A stretch of 64,000 nt of DNA from Leifsonia sp. NPDC080035 (GCF_040050925.1 NZ_CP157390.1:1984001-2048000); one strand, 5' to 3'; numbered from the stretch's first letter, positions 16,680 through 26,603 are shown. Program-made: numbers and translations. Notes: generated from the sequence alone by a model not told the origin.

Positions 16680-17504
16680 ATGGCGAACATCCCCCAGGTG
16701 GCTCTCAACGACGGCTCGAGCATCCCGCAGCTCGGCTTCGGCGTCTACAAGATCCCCGACGCCGAGACGGTGGATGCGGTGCTCACCGCCCTGGACGCCG
16801 GCTACCGCCACATCGACACCGCCGCGTTCTACGAGAACGAGCGCGGCGTCGGCGAGGCGATCAGGCGCAGCGGCCTCGACCGCTCCGAGGTGTACGTGAC
16901 CACGAAGGTGTGGTGGACGGAGAACGGGTACGACTCGGCGCTCCGGTCGTTCGACGCGAGCCTGGAGCGGCTCGGCTTCGACTCCGTCGACCTGTTCCTC
17001 ATCCACTGGCCCGCGCCGAAGCACGACAAGTACGTCGAGACGTGGCGCGCGCTGGAGCGGATCCGGGAGGAGGGCCGGGCCCGCTCGATCGGTGTCGCCA
17101 ACTTCCACATCCACCACCTCCAGCGCCTGGCGCAGGAGACCTCGACGGTGCCCGCCGTCAACCAGGTGGAGCTGCACCCGTGGCTCCCCCAGACGGCGAT
17201 CCGTCAATACGACGAGGCGCAGGGAATCGTCACGGAGGCGTGGTCGCCGCTCGCGCGCGGTCGCGTCCTCGGCGATCCCATCCTGGACGCCCTCGCGCGC
17301 AAGCACGGCGTGAGCCCAGCCCAGGTCGTCATCCGCTGGCAGCTGCAGCTCGGCAACGTGGTCATCCCGAAGTCGTCGACGCCCGCGCGTATCCGCGAGA
17401 ACCTCGACGTGTTCGGCTTCGAGCTGGACGCCGACGACTGTGCCGCCATCGCCTCGCTGGAGACCGGCGAGCGCACCGGGAAGGACCCGGACGACCTGGG
17501 CTGA
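16680..17504 (+). CDS. Aldo/keto reductase
   Basis: The 274-residue TIM-barrel oxidoreductase has the catalytic tetrad in place: Asp46 and Tyr51 (HIDTAAFYENERGVG), Lys76 (TTKVWW) and His109 (LIHWP). The NADPH-binding IPKSSTPARIRENL segment near the C-terminus matches 2,5-diketogluconate-reductase-like members. Cytoplasmic. The substrate is unknown; reduction of reactive aldehydes would suit the neighbouring DJ-1-like gene. Confidence 0.9.
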   Translation: MANIPQVALNDGSSIPQLGFGVYKIPDAETVDAVLTALDAGYRHIDTAAFYENERGVGEAIRRSGLDRSEVYVTTKVWWTENGYDSALRSFDASLERLGFDSVDLFLIHWPAPKHDKYVETWRALERIREEGRARSIGVANFHIHHLQRLAQETSTVPAVNQVELHPWLPQTAIRQYDEAQGIVTEAWSPLARGRVLGDPILDALARKHGVSPAQVVIRWQLQLGNVVIPKSSTPARIRENLDVFGFELDADDCAAIASLETGERTGKDPDDLG

Positions 17505-17626
17505 CCGCGGGACCGCGCCTGTGGCTGGTCGCGGCTGTGCACCGCTATGCTGACCGAGCGACGGGTCGCGCGTGCACGGGGCACGCGAGGGGGGTGCCCG
17601 CGATCCGCGTCGCAGAGAGCCGGGAC

Positions 17627-19324
17627 ATGAGAATCCGCACGCGCATCGCGTCCGTCGTCGCCGCCGCCGCCGTGATCGGTGGGCTCGCCGCCGCTCCCGC
17701 CTCAGCCGGCACTCTGCATCCGCTCGCCGCGATCGGCTCGATCGACACGATCGCCGTCACGTACAGCGCGTCGGACGACGCGCCCGGCCTTCACGTGGTC
17801 GGGTGGGCGGCGGACGCCAACAACGGCTCTGCCAACGGCGGGAGCGCGCGCGGCCAGACCGGGCTCGAGATCTACATCCTCGGCGCGAACGGAGCGCACA
17901 CCACGCTGGGCTGGGCGGAGGACAAGGCCTCGTTCGGCCTGCCGCGTCCGGACGTCCAGCGCGCCCACCCCGGCCTCGGACCGAACCAGGGCTTCGAACG
18001 CTACCTGGGGACCGTCAAAGCGGGGACGCTGAACATTTGCGTCCGGCTGTACAGCCTCTCCACCTACCCGGAGAGCGCGACCGTGGCGTGCAAGACCGTG
18101 AACGTGCCGGCGAAGCGCCCCGCCTTCCGCCTCACCGCGACGACAGCGGGGACGCAGTACGAGGTCCCGCTCGGCACCTCGGCCACCGTGGGGCTGTCTC
18201 AGCCGAGCGGCGGGACGAACAGTTACCGATGGACGTACTGGGACCCGCGCGCGGGCCGAGGGCCGTACCTCGTGCCGGGAGGCACGAACGCGACCGTCAC
18301 TCCCGGTGCCGCTCTGGTGGGGCGTGCCATGACCGCGAGGGTCACCAGCACACTCCCCTCTGTGGTGATCGAGCAGACCTCCGCGCAGCTCAACGTGACC
18401 TTCCCGTTGAACGCGACCCCCGGCCGGGCCGCCGGAGCCGACCGCTACGCGACGGCGATCGCGACGTCCCAGCGCGCGTTCCCGGACGCGTCCGTCGGTG
18501 CTCCCGTCGCGTACGTCGCCTCGGGGGTGATGTTCCCGGATGCGCTGTCGGCCGGAGCCGCGGCGGTGGAGCAGCACGGCACGCTGCTGCTGACGCCTCC
18601 CGGATCATTGGACAGCCGGGTCTCGACCGAGCTGGTGCGCCTGCATCCCGCGCGGATCGTGGTCGTCGGCGGTACCGGCGCGGTCTCCGAGACGGTGGTG
18701 GCGGCGCTGCGGGCGCTGCCGTTCGCGCCCACGGTGGACCGGATCGGTGGCATCGACCGGTACGCGTCGTCGCGCGCGGTGATCGAGGACGCATTCGGCG
18801 GCTCCGTGCCCGCCGTGTTCCTGGTGACCGGCCGTGACTATCCGGATGCGCTGGCCGCGGCAGCAGCGGCGGCCGGCGCGGGCGCCGCGGTTCTGCTGAC
18901 GGACGGGGCGCGCGCGTCGATGGACCCTGCGACGGCCGCCGCGCTTCACGCCTGGGGCACGACGACGGTCACGATCGTCGGTGGCACCGGCGTCATTTCG
19001 AACGGCGTGCAGGCCTCCCTGAAGTCCCCGATCGACGTGACGCGCGCAGCAGGATCGGACCGGTTCGCGACGGCGGCGGCCGTGGCCAGGACGCTGCCGT
19101 CGCCGAGCGCCGGCATCGCATACCTGGCGAACGGGCTGGTCTTCGCCGACGGCCTGACCACGGCCATCCTCGCGGGCGCGACCCCTGGTGCCCTGCTGCT
19201 CACGAAGTCGCAGTGCGCTCCCACGTCGACCCTGCAGGCGTTGGCCGACGCGAACGCCCGCACCCTGGTCTACGTGGGCGGGGAAGGCGTCGTCGCCCTG
19301 GGCGTCACGAACTACGCCTGCTGA
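17627..19324 (+). CDS. Secreted protein with three cell-wall-binding repeats (CWB2)
   Basis: The 565-residue product has a signal peptide (basic MRIRTR, hydrophobic core, APASAG cleavage near residue 28). A unique region to about residue 265 follows, then three CWB2-type repeats. Each repeat holds an AGADRYATA/GGIDRYASS/AGSDRFATA start, a DALSAG/DALAAAAA-like block and a VVVGGTGAVS/TIVGGTGVIS block. CWB2 modules attach proteins to secondary cell-wall polymers. The N-terminal region (VGWAADANN, GWAEDKASF, NQGFERYLG) is unfamiliar to me. A TATGCT box at 17546-17551 may be its -10 element. Confidence 0.85.
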   Translation: MRIRTRIASVVAAAAVIGGLAAAPASAGTLHPLAAIGSIDTIAVTYSASDDAPGLHVVGWAADANNGSANGGSARGQTGLEIYILGANGAHTTLGWAEDKASFGLPRPDVQRAHPGLGPNQGFERYLGTVKAGTLNICVRLYSLSTYPESATVACKTVNVPAKRPAFRLTATTAGTQYEVPLGTSATVGLSQPSGGTNSYRWTYWDPRAGRGPYLVPGGTNATVTPGAALVGRAMTARVTSTLPSVVIEQTSAQLNVTFPLNATPGRAAGADRYATAIATSQRAFPDASVGAPVAYVASGVMFPDALSAGAAAVEQHGTLLLTPPGSLDSRVSTELVRLHPARIVVVGGTGAVSETVVAALRALPFAPTVDRIGGIDRYASSRAVIEDAFGGSVPAVFLVTGRDYPDALAAAAAAAGAGAAVLLTDGARASMDPATAAALHAWGTTTVTIVGGTGVISNGVQASLKSPIDVTRAAGSDRFATAAAVARTLPSPSAGIAYLANGLVFADGLTTAILAGATPGALLLTKSQCAPTSTLQALADANARTLVYVGGEGVVALGVTNYAC

Positions 19325-19345
19325 CGACCGGGGCGGCCTTTCCGA

Positions 19346-21490
19346 CTACTCGTAGCTCGGGTGCGCTCCCACCACGTCCAGCAGCCAGGCGAGCGAGAAC
19401 GCGCGCTCGCGCCACGCCGCGTAGCGTCCGGAGACGCCTCCGTGGCCCGCCGCCATCTCGGTCTTCAGCAGCGCGTCCGCCCCGACCTCGCGGAGCTTCG
19501 CGACCCACTTCGCCGGTTCCACGTAGAGCACGCGGGTGTCGTTCAGGCTGGTCACCGCGAGGATGCGCGGGTACGTGGTGTGGTGGATGTTCTCGACCGG
19601 GCTGTACGACTTCATGTAGTAATACACGTCCTCGTCGTGCAGCGGGTCGCCCCACTCGTCCCACTCGATCACCGTGAGCGGCAGCGACGGGTCGAGGATC
19701 GAGGTGAGCGGGTCGACGAACGGCACCTCGGCGAGGATGCCCGCGAAGATCCGCGGCGCCAGGTTCGCGACGGCGCCCATCAGCAGGCCGCCCGCGCTTC
19801 CGCCCTGCGCGGCCATCCGGTCCGGAGACGTCCAGCCCTGGTCGATCAGGTGCTTTCCCGCCGCGACGAAGTCGGTGAAGGTGTTCTTCTTGTGCAGCTT
19901 CTTGCCGTTCTCGTACCAGAGGCGGCCGAGCTCCCCGCCGCCGCGCACGTGAGCGATCGCGAACACGACGCCACGGTCGAGGAGGCTGAGCCGCGGGATG
20001 CCGAACGACGGGTCCATGCTCGCCTCGTACGAGCCATAGCCGTAGAGGACGAGCGGCGCCGGCTCGCCCGGCGTCACCAGGTCGCTGCGGTAGACCAGGG
20101 AGATCGGGATGCGCGTGCCGTCCTCGGCGACGGCCCACTCGCGCCGCTGCTCGAACAGCTCCGGCTCGAACTCGCCGAGCACCGGCTGCTGCTTGCGCAG
20201 CGTGAGGCTGCGCGTGCGGACGTCGTAGTCGTAGACGCTCGACGGTGTGACGAAGCTCCCGTAGCCGAGGCGCAGGAACGGCTGCGTCCACTCCGGGTTG
20301 CCGCCGACGCCGACGGTGAACAGCTCCTCGTCGAAGTGCAGCTCGTGCAGGGTGTCGTCGCCCGGGGCGCCGTCGTCCGTCTTCTCTGGGATGCACGCGA
20401 CGGCGACCCTGGTCATCCCGTCGCGGCGGTACTCGACGGCCACGAAGTCGCGGAACGCATCCACGCCCTCGATCCGGACCGCCGGGTTGTGGGGGAGCAG
20501 CACGCGCTGCGGGCCCTGCGGGTCGTCGGCGGCGACACTGACCAGCTCGAAGTTGATCGCATCGCGGTTGTGCACGATCAGCAGCCGGTCGCGGCCGCCG
20601 GCGACCACGTGCTCGACGTCGTATTCGACGCCCTCCTCGCGCGGCCAGACGACCGTGAAGGTGCCCGTCGGATCCTCGGCCGGCAGCAGCCAGGCCTCGC
20701 TCGTGATGCTCGAACCGGCCTCGATGACGAGGAAGCGGCGGCTGCGGGTGAGCCCGACACCGATCCAGTAGCGCTCGTCCGGATCGTGGAACACCCGCAC
20801 GTCGGCCTCGCCGTCCGGACCCTGGCCGACGCGGTGCCGCCACACGGTGTCGGGGCGCCAGGCGTCGTCCACCGTCGTGTAGAACAGGTGCTCGCCGCTC
20901 GGGTCGAACAGGGCGCCGGCCGCTGTCCCGGCGATCTCGTCCGGGTACTCCGCGCCGTCGCCGGCGAGGGAGCGGACGCGGATCGTGTAGCGCTCGTCGC
21001 CCTCGGTGTCCACGGCGTAGAGCAGGCGCGTCCCATCGCTGCTCACGTCGAAGCTCCCGAGCGCGTAGAACTCGTGGCCCTCCGCCTCGGCGTTGTCGTC
21101 GAGCAGCACCTGCTCGCCGGGAAGGCCGTGCCGCTGGGCGTGCTCGTTGAGCGCGGGCGGCTCCCAGTCGTCGGCGCCGGCGATGGGCGCGCGGCAGTGG
21201 ATGCCGTACTGCTTCCCCTCCACCGTGCGGGTGTAGTACCACCAGTCGCCCTCGCGCACGGGGACGCTGAGGTCGGTCTCGCGGGTTCGGGACTTGATCT
21301 CGTCGAAGATCTGCTCGCGGAGCACGGCGAGGTGCTCGGTGCGGGCGTTCGTGTACGCGTTCTCCTCGGTCAGGTGCGCGACGACCGCCGGGTCCTCCTT
21401 GTCGCGCAGCCACTCGTAGTCGTCGATGACGGTGTCACCGTGGTGGCTGCGTTCGGTCGGCTTCTTCGGGGCGACGGGCGGGGTGAGCAT
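19346..21490 (-). CDS. ptrB: Oligopeptidase B-type S9 family peptidase
   Basis: The 714-residue protein has an N-terminal seven-bladed propeller region and a C-terminal alpha/beta-hydrolase domain with the nucleophile motif GGSAGG, an EWDEWGDP loop and GHGGVSGRY around the catalytic His. Length and motifs match oligopeptidase B/prolyl oligopeptidase family enzymes, cytoplasmic peptidases that cut short peptides, often after basic residues. The start is the ATG at 21488-21490; upstream in-frame sequence is not conserved-looking. It converges on the CWB2 gene with a 21-bp gap. Confidence 0.88.
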   Translation of the reverse strand: MLTPPVAPKKPTERSHHGDTVIDDYEWLRDKEDPAVVAHLTEENAYTNARTEHLAVLREQIFDEIKSRTRETDLSVPVREGDWWYYTRTVEGKQYGIHCRAPIAGADDWEPPALNEHAQRHGLPGEQVLLDDNAEAEGHEFYALGSFDVSSDGTRLLYAVDTEGDERYTIRVRSLAGDGAEYPDEIAGTAAGALFDPSGEHLFYTTVDDAWRPDTVWRHRVGQGPDGEADVRVFHDPDERYWIGVGLTRSRRFLVIEAGSSITSEAWLLPAEDPTGTFTVVWPREEGVEYDVEHVVAGGRDRLLIVHNRDAINFELVSVAADDPQGPQRVLLPHNPAVRIEGVDAFRDFVAVEYRRDGMTRVAVACIPEKTDDGAPGDDTLHELHFDEELFTVGVGGNPEWTQPFLRLGYGSFVTPSSVYDYDVRTRSLTLRKQQPVLGEFEPELFEQRREWAVAEDGTRIPISLVYRSDLVTPGEPAPLVLYGYGSYEASMDPSFGIPRLSLLDRGVVFAIAHVRGGGELGRLWYENGKKLHKKNTFTDFVAAGKHLIDQGWTSPDRMAAQGGSAGGLLMGAVANLAPRIFAGILAEVPFVDPLTSILDPSLPLTVIEWDEWGDPLHDEDVYYYMKSYSPVENIHHTTYPRILAVTSLNDTRVLYVEPAKWVAKLREVGADALLKTEMAAGHGGVSGRYAAWRERAFSLAWLLDVVGAHPSYE

Positions 21491-21500
21491 GTGCTCCAGG

Positions 21501-22937
21501 CTATCGGGCCGAGTCGGGACCGAGCATCGTGGCGAGAGCGAGGAGAGAGGTGCGCACCCGCTCCAGGTCGACCGGCGCGGCGAGAGCACGGCGTGCGTCG
21601 CCTACAGCCGCGCGCAGCTGCGGTGGCGTCGGGCCGGCGGCGATCCGGGCGCGCACGATGGCGGGGAGGGCGGCGGCCGCTGTGATGCAGTCGATCGGCT
21701 GTGCGCGGTGTCCGCCGAGCATCCGCCGTGCGCGGTGTGCCGGCGCCAGCTCCTCGACGCGATCGACCGCAGCGTGGAAGGCGTCGAGGCGCGCGGCTCG
21801 CTCGGCCGGTTCGGCCGGCGAGAACACGGCGCCGAGCGTGATCAGCATGTCCGAGAGCCGCTTGCGCAGCACATCCGTCGATCTCACGGGCAGCACCAGC
21901 CAGGCCGCCGCGACCCCGAGCACACCGCCCACGACGATAGCCGCGACCCGCTCGATCAGCATCCCCGCCTCCCCGGCGAACGGAGCGGTGCCGAACAGTT
22001 CCTGAAGCAGCGACACGACAAGCGTGACCGCGAACGACCAATAGGCGTAGCTGACGGCGCGGAGCCAGCCGCCGACGAAAAGGGCGGCGAAGATCACGGC
22101 CACGGCGGGGAGGCCTGAGATCCGGGGCACGGCCAGTGCGAGCAGCACCGCTGCGAGCGAGCCCGCCACGGCCCCGACGACGCGCAGCGCGCTTCTGTGG
22201 AGGACGTCGCCCCGGCCGCGGTTGCCGGCGTTCACGATGAACGCCGTCAGCACCACCCACATCGCGTGCTCGGGGAACAGCCCCCAGCCGACGACGAACG
22301 CCGCGGCGAGGGCGACGGCCATCTGCACGGCCATGCGTGTGCTCGCGGGGAGTCGGCGTGGAGCGCGGGAAGTGGCCGGGGCGGGAGCGGCAGCGGGGGA
22401 GGGTGTCGCGCGGGACGGCGGGGACGTTCCGGGCTCGGCGGTGGATCCTCGCAGCCGCGCCAGCGCTAGCACCTCCCGCGCCAGCGCCACCCACAGCACC
22501 GCGACCACCCCCGCGATGAGCGCCAACATCCCTCCGAGCCACCACGGCATCCCCGATACGGGCACGACCAGCATCGCAGTCAGCGGCAGCGCCGCCAGCG
22601 CACCGAGGTGCGCGATGCGTTGGCCGAAGCGGCGCATCCAGATCGGCACGCTCATCCCGCCGATGAACACGAGCGCGCCGACGATCGGCACGGTCACGAG
22701 GAGCCAGCCGACCACCGCTGCGGCCACACTGGTGAGCGGCAGCACCAACGCCGCCCGAGCGAACTCCGCGCGGCCAGCGAAGTCACGGCGGCCGACGCTG
22801 AGGGCCACCACAGTGGCCAGCACCGCGGGGGATCCTCCCGCGCCGAACGCCTGCGCGACGTACCAGGTGGTTGCGCATGCTCCAGCGGCCGCCGCCGTCA
22901 TCACAAGGGCGACGATCGGGCTGCCGAGGTGCTTCAC
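21501..22937 (-). CDS. FUSC family membrane protein
   Basis: The 478-residue product has two blocks of membrane helices separated by a Pro/Ala/Ser/Thr-rich cytosolic linker (about residues 155-200) and a soluble C-terminal helical region. The second block (FPEHAMWVVLTAFIVNAGNRGRGDVLHRSALRVVGAVAG) carries the fusaric-acid-resistance-like signature. Related proteins export aromatic acids. The GTG start at 22937 has AGGA upstream. It ends 10 bp before the ptrB start on the same strand. Confidence 0.8.
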   Translation of the reverse strand: MKHLGSPIVALVMTAAAAGACATTWYVAQAFGAGGSPAVLATVVALSVGRRDFAGRAEFARAALVLPLTSVAAAVVGWLLVTVPIVGALVFIGGMSVPIWMRRFGQRIAHLGALAALPLTAMLVVPVSGMPWWLGGMLALIAGVVAVLWVALAREVLALARLRGSTAEPGTSPPSRATPSPAAAPAPATSRAPRRLPASTRMAVQMAVALAAAFVVGWGLFPEHAMWVVLTAFIVNAGNRGRGDVLHRSALRVVGAVAGSLAAVLLALAVPRISGLPAVAVIFAALFVGGWLRAVSYAYWSFAVTLVVSLLQELFGTAPFAGEAGMLIERVAAIVVGGVLGVAAAWLVLPVRSTDVLRKRLSDMLITLGAVFSPAEPAERAARLDAFHAAVDRVEELAPAHRARRMLGGHRAQPIDCITAAAALPAIVRARIAAGPTPPQLRAAVGDARRALAAPVDLERVRTSLLALATMLGPDSAR

Positions 22938-23001
22938 GCACCCATCCTGGCACCGGATGGGAGGGGGCCGTTCCGGGTGCGTGAACGGCGAGCGGAGATC
23001 G

Positions 23002-23907
23002 TCAGCCGACCGCGGCCATCCACTGTTCGGTCTGCTCGCGTGCCGTCCGGGCGAGCGCGGTGCCGTGGCCGACGAAACCGTGCGGGGCGACGGGATACAC
23101 CCGGAGTTCGAGCTCGACGCCGGCGACGGCCAGCCGGCCGGCCATCGCAAGGTTGTCCTCGAGCACCACGTCGTTCTCGCCGATGACGATGAGGATGGGC
23201 GGCAGGCCGTGCAGGTCCGCGAACAGCGGGGACACGTCGGGCGCCGACCGGTCCGTCGCCGGGCCCAGGTACGCCTCCAGGAAGTACTCGTCGGCGATCC
23301 TGCTGCCCCACGGCGTCCGCGCGCTGAGGTCCCAGGTGCCGGCCTCGAGCACGCCGCCGCGGTACGCGCGGACGCCGCGGTCGCGCAGCCGAAGCAGCGT
23401 CGTCATGGCGAGCGTCGCGCCGGACGAGTGGCCGCCGACCGAGAGGCGCGACGTCCCGAACCGCTCGGCGGCGTGCTCCGCCAGCCAGAGCGCCGCCGTC
23501 TCGCAGTCGTCGGGAGCCGCCGGCCAGGGATGCTCGGGTGCCAGCCGGTAGTCGACGCTCACGACGGCGAAGCCCAGCCGGTCGGCGAGGTCGCGATTGC
23601 GCACATCGTTGCGCGCCGCCGAGTCCATGTAGAAGCCGCCGCCGTGGATGTCGAGGTGGACCCCGCGCGCGCGTCCGCCCGCCGGGGTGAAGATCCGCAC
23701 CGGGACGCTCCTGCCGCCCGCCGCGACGACCTCGACGGCCGGTGGCGGATCGGACGGCGTCGTCGCGGCGCGCAGCGCACGCACGTCACGCAGTTCCGCC
23801 TCGCTCGCCGGGCCGCGGCCGGATGGACGCTTCGCGTAGAACGCGCGCGCCTCCCGCACCGTCTCCTCGTCGACCTCCACCAGCAGCTGCTCCCGCGTGA
23901 AGCGCAC
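23002..23907 (-). CDS. Alpha/beta hydrolase, hormone-sensitive-lipase-like esterase
   Basis: The 301-residue protein has an oxyanion HGGGF motif (88-92), nucleophile elbow GHSSG with Ser161, an Asp in the VIGENDVVLED loop and His in YPVAPHGFVGHG. This is the bacterial HSL/acetyl-hydrolase family that cleaves short-chain esters. Cytoplasmic, no signal peptide. It shares the strand with neighbours but gaps of 64 bp on either side make co-transcription uncertain. Confidence 0.87.
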   Translation of the reverse strand: MRFTREQLLVEVDEETVREARAFYAKRPSGRGPASEAELRDVRALRAATTPSDPPPAVEVVAAGGRSVPVRIFTPAGGRARGVHLDIHGGGFYMDSAARNDVRNRDLADRLGFAVVSVDYRLAPEHPWPAAPDDCETAALWLAEHAAERFGTSRLSVGGHSSGATLAMTTLLRLRDRGVRAYRGGVLEAGTWDLSARTPWGSRIADEYFLEAYLGPATDRSAPDVSPLFADLHGLPPILIVIGENDVVLEDNLAMAGRLAVAGVELELRVYPVAPHGFVGHGTALARTAREQTEQWMAAVG

Positions 23908-23971
23908 GTCGTCCCCCTCCGATCCGTCCCCGGCTCGGACAGGCTACAGAACGCCGCCGACGGCGCGGCCG

Positions 23972-24868
23972 CTACCGCGCCGCGCCGAACGCCAGCAGTC
24001 CGGCGCCGGTGCGCCCGGCGTCACCGCCGAGCCCGCTGCGCACGATCTGCGGGCGCTCGCGCCAGGCGAGGCCGGCCGACACCGCCTTCTCGAGCGGGGG
24101 GAACAGTGCGTCGCCGGCGTGAGAGACGCCGCCGCCGAGCACGATCACGCGCGGGTCGAGCAGAAGCGTGAGGATGGTCAGGCCCTGGGCCAGCACCTCC
24201 ACCGCCTCGCCCCAGACGCGGTCGGCGAGCGGGTCGCTGCCGAGCCGCTCGACGATGCGCCGCGTGCTGAGCGCGTCGCCGCCCGCCGCACGGTAGCGGC
24301 GCGCGACGCCCGCTCCCGACATGTATACCTCGAGGCAGCCACGCTGACCGCACGTGCACGGCTCGCCGCCGGGGACCACCGGGATGTGGCCGAACTCGCC
24401 GGCGGCGCCGGTCGCCCCGGTGATGGTGCCGCCCGCGGTGACGAGCGCGGCGGCGACACCCGTGCCGATCGGCACGAGCACGAAGTCGTCGGAGCCGCGT
24501 GCGGCGCCGAGCGTGCGCTCCGCGAGTCCGGCCGCACGGACGTCGTGGCCGACCGCGACCGGCAGCCGCAGCTCCCTGCGCAGGATGTCGAGCAGCGGCA
24601 CGTCCCGCCAGTCGAGGTTGGACGCGTAGTGCACGATGCCGTTCTGCTCGTCGAGCATGCCCGGGGTCGCGACACCCGCGCCGACCACGTCGCCGTCGGC
24701 GTGCTCGCGCAGCTCCCGCAGCAGCTCGATGAGCGCGCCGAGGATGTCGGCCGACGGGGTGGGACGGGTGAGCTCGGTGCGAACGGCGCCGCCTTGCGCG
24801 ACCACCGCCCCCTTCATCGCGGTGCCGCCGAGGTCGACGGCGAGCACCAGCGGTGCGTCGGCGCTCAC
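23972..24868 (-). CDS. ROK family sugar kinase
   Basis: The 298-residue protein has the ATP motif DLGGT (12-16), the catalytic-Asp segment GHDVRAAGLAE, the zinc motif CTCGQRGCLE and a second phosphate motif VLGGGVSHAG. There is no N-terminal DNA-binding domain, so it is a kinase (glucokinase-like) rather than a repressor. The GTG start at 24868 overlaps the cutC stop by 4 bp. It is the last gene of the asparaginase/importer operon. The sugar substrate is not evident. Confidence 0.87.
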   Translation of the reverse strand: MSADAPLVLAVDLGGTAMKGAVVAQGGAVRTELTRPTPSADILGALIELLRELREHADGDVVGAGVATPGMLDEQNGIVHYASNLDWRDVPLLDILRRELRLPVAVGHDVRAAGLAERTLGAARGSDDFVLVPIGTGVAAALVTAGGTITGATGAAGEFGHIPVVPGGEPCTCGQRGCLEVYMSGAGVARRYRAAGGDALSTRRIVERLGSDPLADRVWGEAVEVLAQGLTILTLLLDPRVIVLGGGVSHAGDALFPPLEKAVSAGLAWRERPQIVRSGLGGDAGRTGAGLLAFGAAR

Positions 24869-25614
24869 GCGGCGGCCTCCCGCACGGCGCCGACGACGGC
24901 CTCGACCATGGAGGACGAGGTCGTCTCCCGCGTCCCGGGATCGTACGCACTCGTGCGCGCCGCGGCGCTCGGCACCGTCTGCGCGGCGCGGAGGTGCACC
25001 TCGGTCACCCCGGTCCGGCGCACCAGCTCTGCGACGTTCGCCGGGCGGACGCCGCCGCCGGCGAGCACCGCGATCCGGCCGTCGGACTGTGCCACCAGCC
25101 GGACGAGCGCGTCCTCTCCGTCGATCACGTTCGGAGCGCCGCCCGAGGTGAGCACCCGCGCGACGCCGAGACCGATGAGGGTCTCCAGGGCGGCCGCCAG
25201 GTCCGGGGTCTGATCGAACGCCTTGTGGAAGGTGACCGGCGCATCCCCGCACGCGTCGACGAGCGCGCGCGTCGCGTCCAGGTCCACCGTGCCGTCCGGG
25301 TTCAGGGCGCCGACCACGAAGGCGAGCGGCACACCGGAGGGATTCGGCAGGCCGCGGATGGCGCGGATGTCCCCGACCATCGCATCCAGCTCGTCCGCGT
25401 CGAACACGAAGTCGCCGCCGCGCTGACGCACCAGCACGTTGACGCCCATCGTCGTCACGGCGCCCAGAGCAGCGGCGACGGTCCCGATGGAGGGGGTGAT
25501 GCCGCCCTCGGAGAGCGCGGCACAGAGCTCGATGCGGTCGGCGCCCGCGGCTTCGGCCGTGCGCACGCCCGCGAGGTCCTCCAGGCAGATCTCGACGGCG
25601 ATGCGCCCCGTCAC
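24865..25614 (-). CDS. cutC: CutC family protein
   Basis: The 249-residue TIM-barrel protein begins RIAVEICLEDLAGVRTAEAAGADRIELCAALSEGGITPS, the classical CutC signature, and has VRQRGGDFVF and VTFHKAFDQ later. CutC was named for copper homeostasis, but its biochemical function remains unclear and the copper role is disputed. It overlaps the asparaginase gene by 4 bp and the ROK kinase by 4 bp, so all three are translated from one mRNA. That context suggests a metabolic role here. Confidence 0.9.
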   Translation of the reverse strand: MTGRIAVEICLEDLAGVRTAEAAGADRIELCAALSEGGITPSIGTVAAALGAVTTMGVNVLVRQRGGDFVFDADELDAMVGDIRAIRGLPNPSGVPLAFVVGALNPDGTVDLDATRALVDACGDAPVTFHKAFDQTPDLAAALETLIGLGVARVLTSGGAPNVIDGEDALVRLVAQSDGRIAVLAGGGVRPANVAELVRRTGVTEVHLRAAQTVPSAAARTSAYDPGTRETTSSSMVEAVVGAVREAAA

Positions 25615-26603
25615 GCGAGGCGCTCCAGCGCGTCCGCCAGGTCGGCGCCGACCTCGATGCGGCCCACCGGCACTCCGCCGCCCAGCACGGGCAGCTCGAC
25701 GAGGGCGGCGGCTCCGCCGATGTCGGTGCCGAGCGCCTCCAGCACGCGGAGCGCGAGCAGCGTCGTCGCCCGGGGGCTCCCGTCGATGATCTTCATCGCG
25801 ACGGCCGTGCCGTCCGCGGCCGCGACGCCGATGACGCCCTCGGCCCCGCCTTTGGCGAGCGCGCCCGGCACCGTCTCCATGAGCGTCGAGTTCTGGTGGC
25901 CGCTGCCGCCGACGTAGAAGGGATGCGCTCGCATCGCGTCGGCGACGGCGCGCTCCGGCGTGCCCTCTGCCGCGGTGACGAGCCGGCCGAACGCGCGGGC
26001 GACGCCGCGCACGGTGGTGCCGAAGAGCGGGGCGCCGCAGCCGTCGATGGCGTCGTGGCCGACGGGGACACCGGTGACCGCGGCCATCGTCTCGCGCACA
26101 TGCTGCTGGAGGGGATGCGCGGGGTCGAGGTAGCCCTCGGTCGGCCAGCCGTTCGCGGCGGCGGCGAGGAGCATGGCGGCGTGCTTGCCCGAGCAGTTCA
26201 TCCGGACCCGGGCGCGCGGCTCGCCGGCGCGGATCATCCGCTCGAAGGTGCCCTCGTCCTCCGGCCGGTCGACCGGGCAGCCGAGGGCGTCGTCGTCGAC
26301 GCCTGCGCGGGCGAGCAGCTCGCGCACGATGCGCACGTGCTCGTCCTCGCCGGTGTGGCTGCCCGCCGCGATGGCGAGCTCGGGCCCGGCCAACTCGGCG
26401 CCGGCGGTGAGGCAGGCCAGCGCCTGCAGCGGCTTCACGGTGCTGCGGGGCAGCACCACCGCGTCCGGATCGCCGAGCTCCAGGAGGGCGCTGCCGTCCG
26501 GGGCGAGGGCGATGAGGCTGCCGAAGTGGCGGCTCTCGATCAGCCCGGAGCGGCGGACGGCGGCGAGCTCGGCGAGGGGACGGACGGCGGTGGTGCTAGA
26601 CAT
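25611..26603 (-). CDS. Asparaginase, class 3 (Rhizobium etli ReAV type)
   Basis: The 330-residue cytoplasmic protein has the residues known for R. etli-type asparaginase: an SxxK pair in PRSTVKPLQ (Ser54, Lys57), Ser82 in AGSHTGEDEH, and the zinc-binding set Cys137 and Lys140 (NCSGKHAAML) plus Cys189 (DGCGAP). It hydrolyses L-asparagine or a related amide to the acid and ammonia. It overlaps the importer permease gene (8 bp) and cutC (4 bp), so it probably acts on what the importer brings in. Confidence 0.9.
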   Translation of the reverse strand: MSSTTAVRPLAELAAVRRSGLIESRHFGSLIALAPDGSALLELGDPDAVVLPRSTVKPLQALACLTAGAELAGPELAIAAGSHTGEDEHVRIVRELLARAGVDDDALGCPVDRPEDEGTFERMIRAGEPRARVRMNCSGKHAAMLLAAAANGWPTEGYLDPAHPLQQHVRETMAAVTGVPVGHDAIDGCGAPLFGTTVRGVARAFGRLVTAAEGTPERAVADAMRAHPFYVGGSGHQNSTLMETVPGALAKGGAEGVIGVAAADGTAVAMKIIDGSPRATTLLALRVLEALGTDIGGAAALVELPVLGGGVPVGRIEVGADLADALERLA

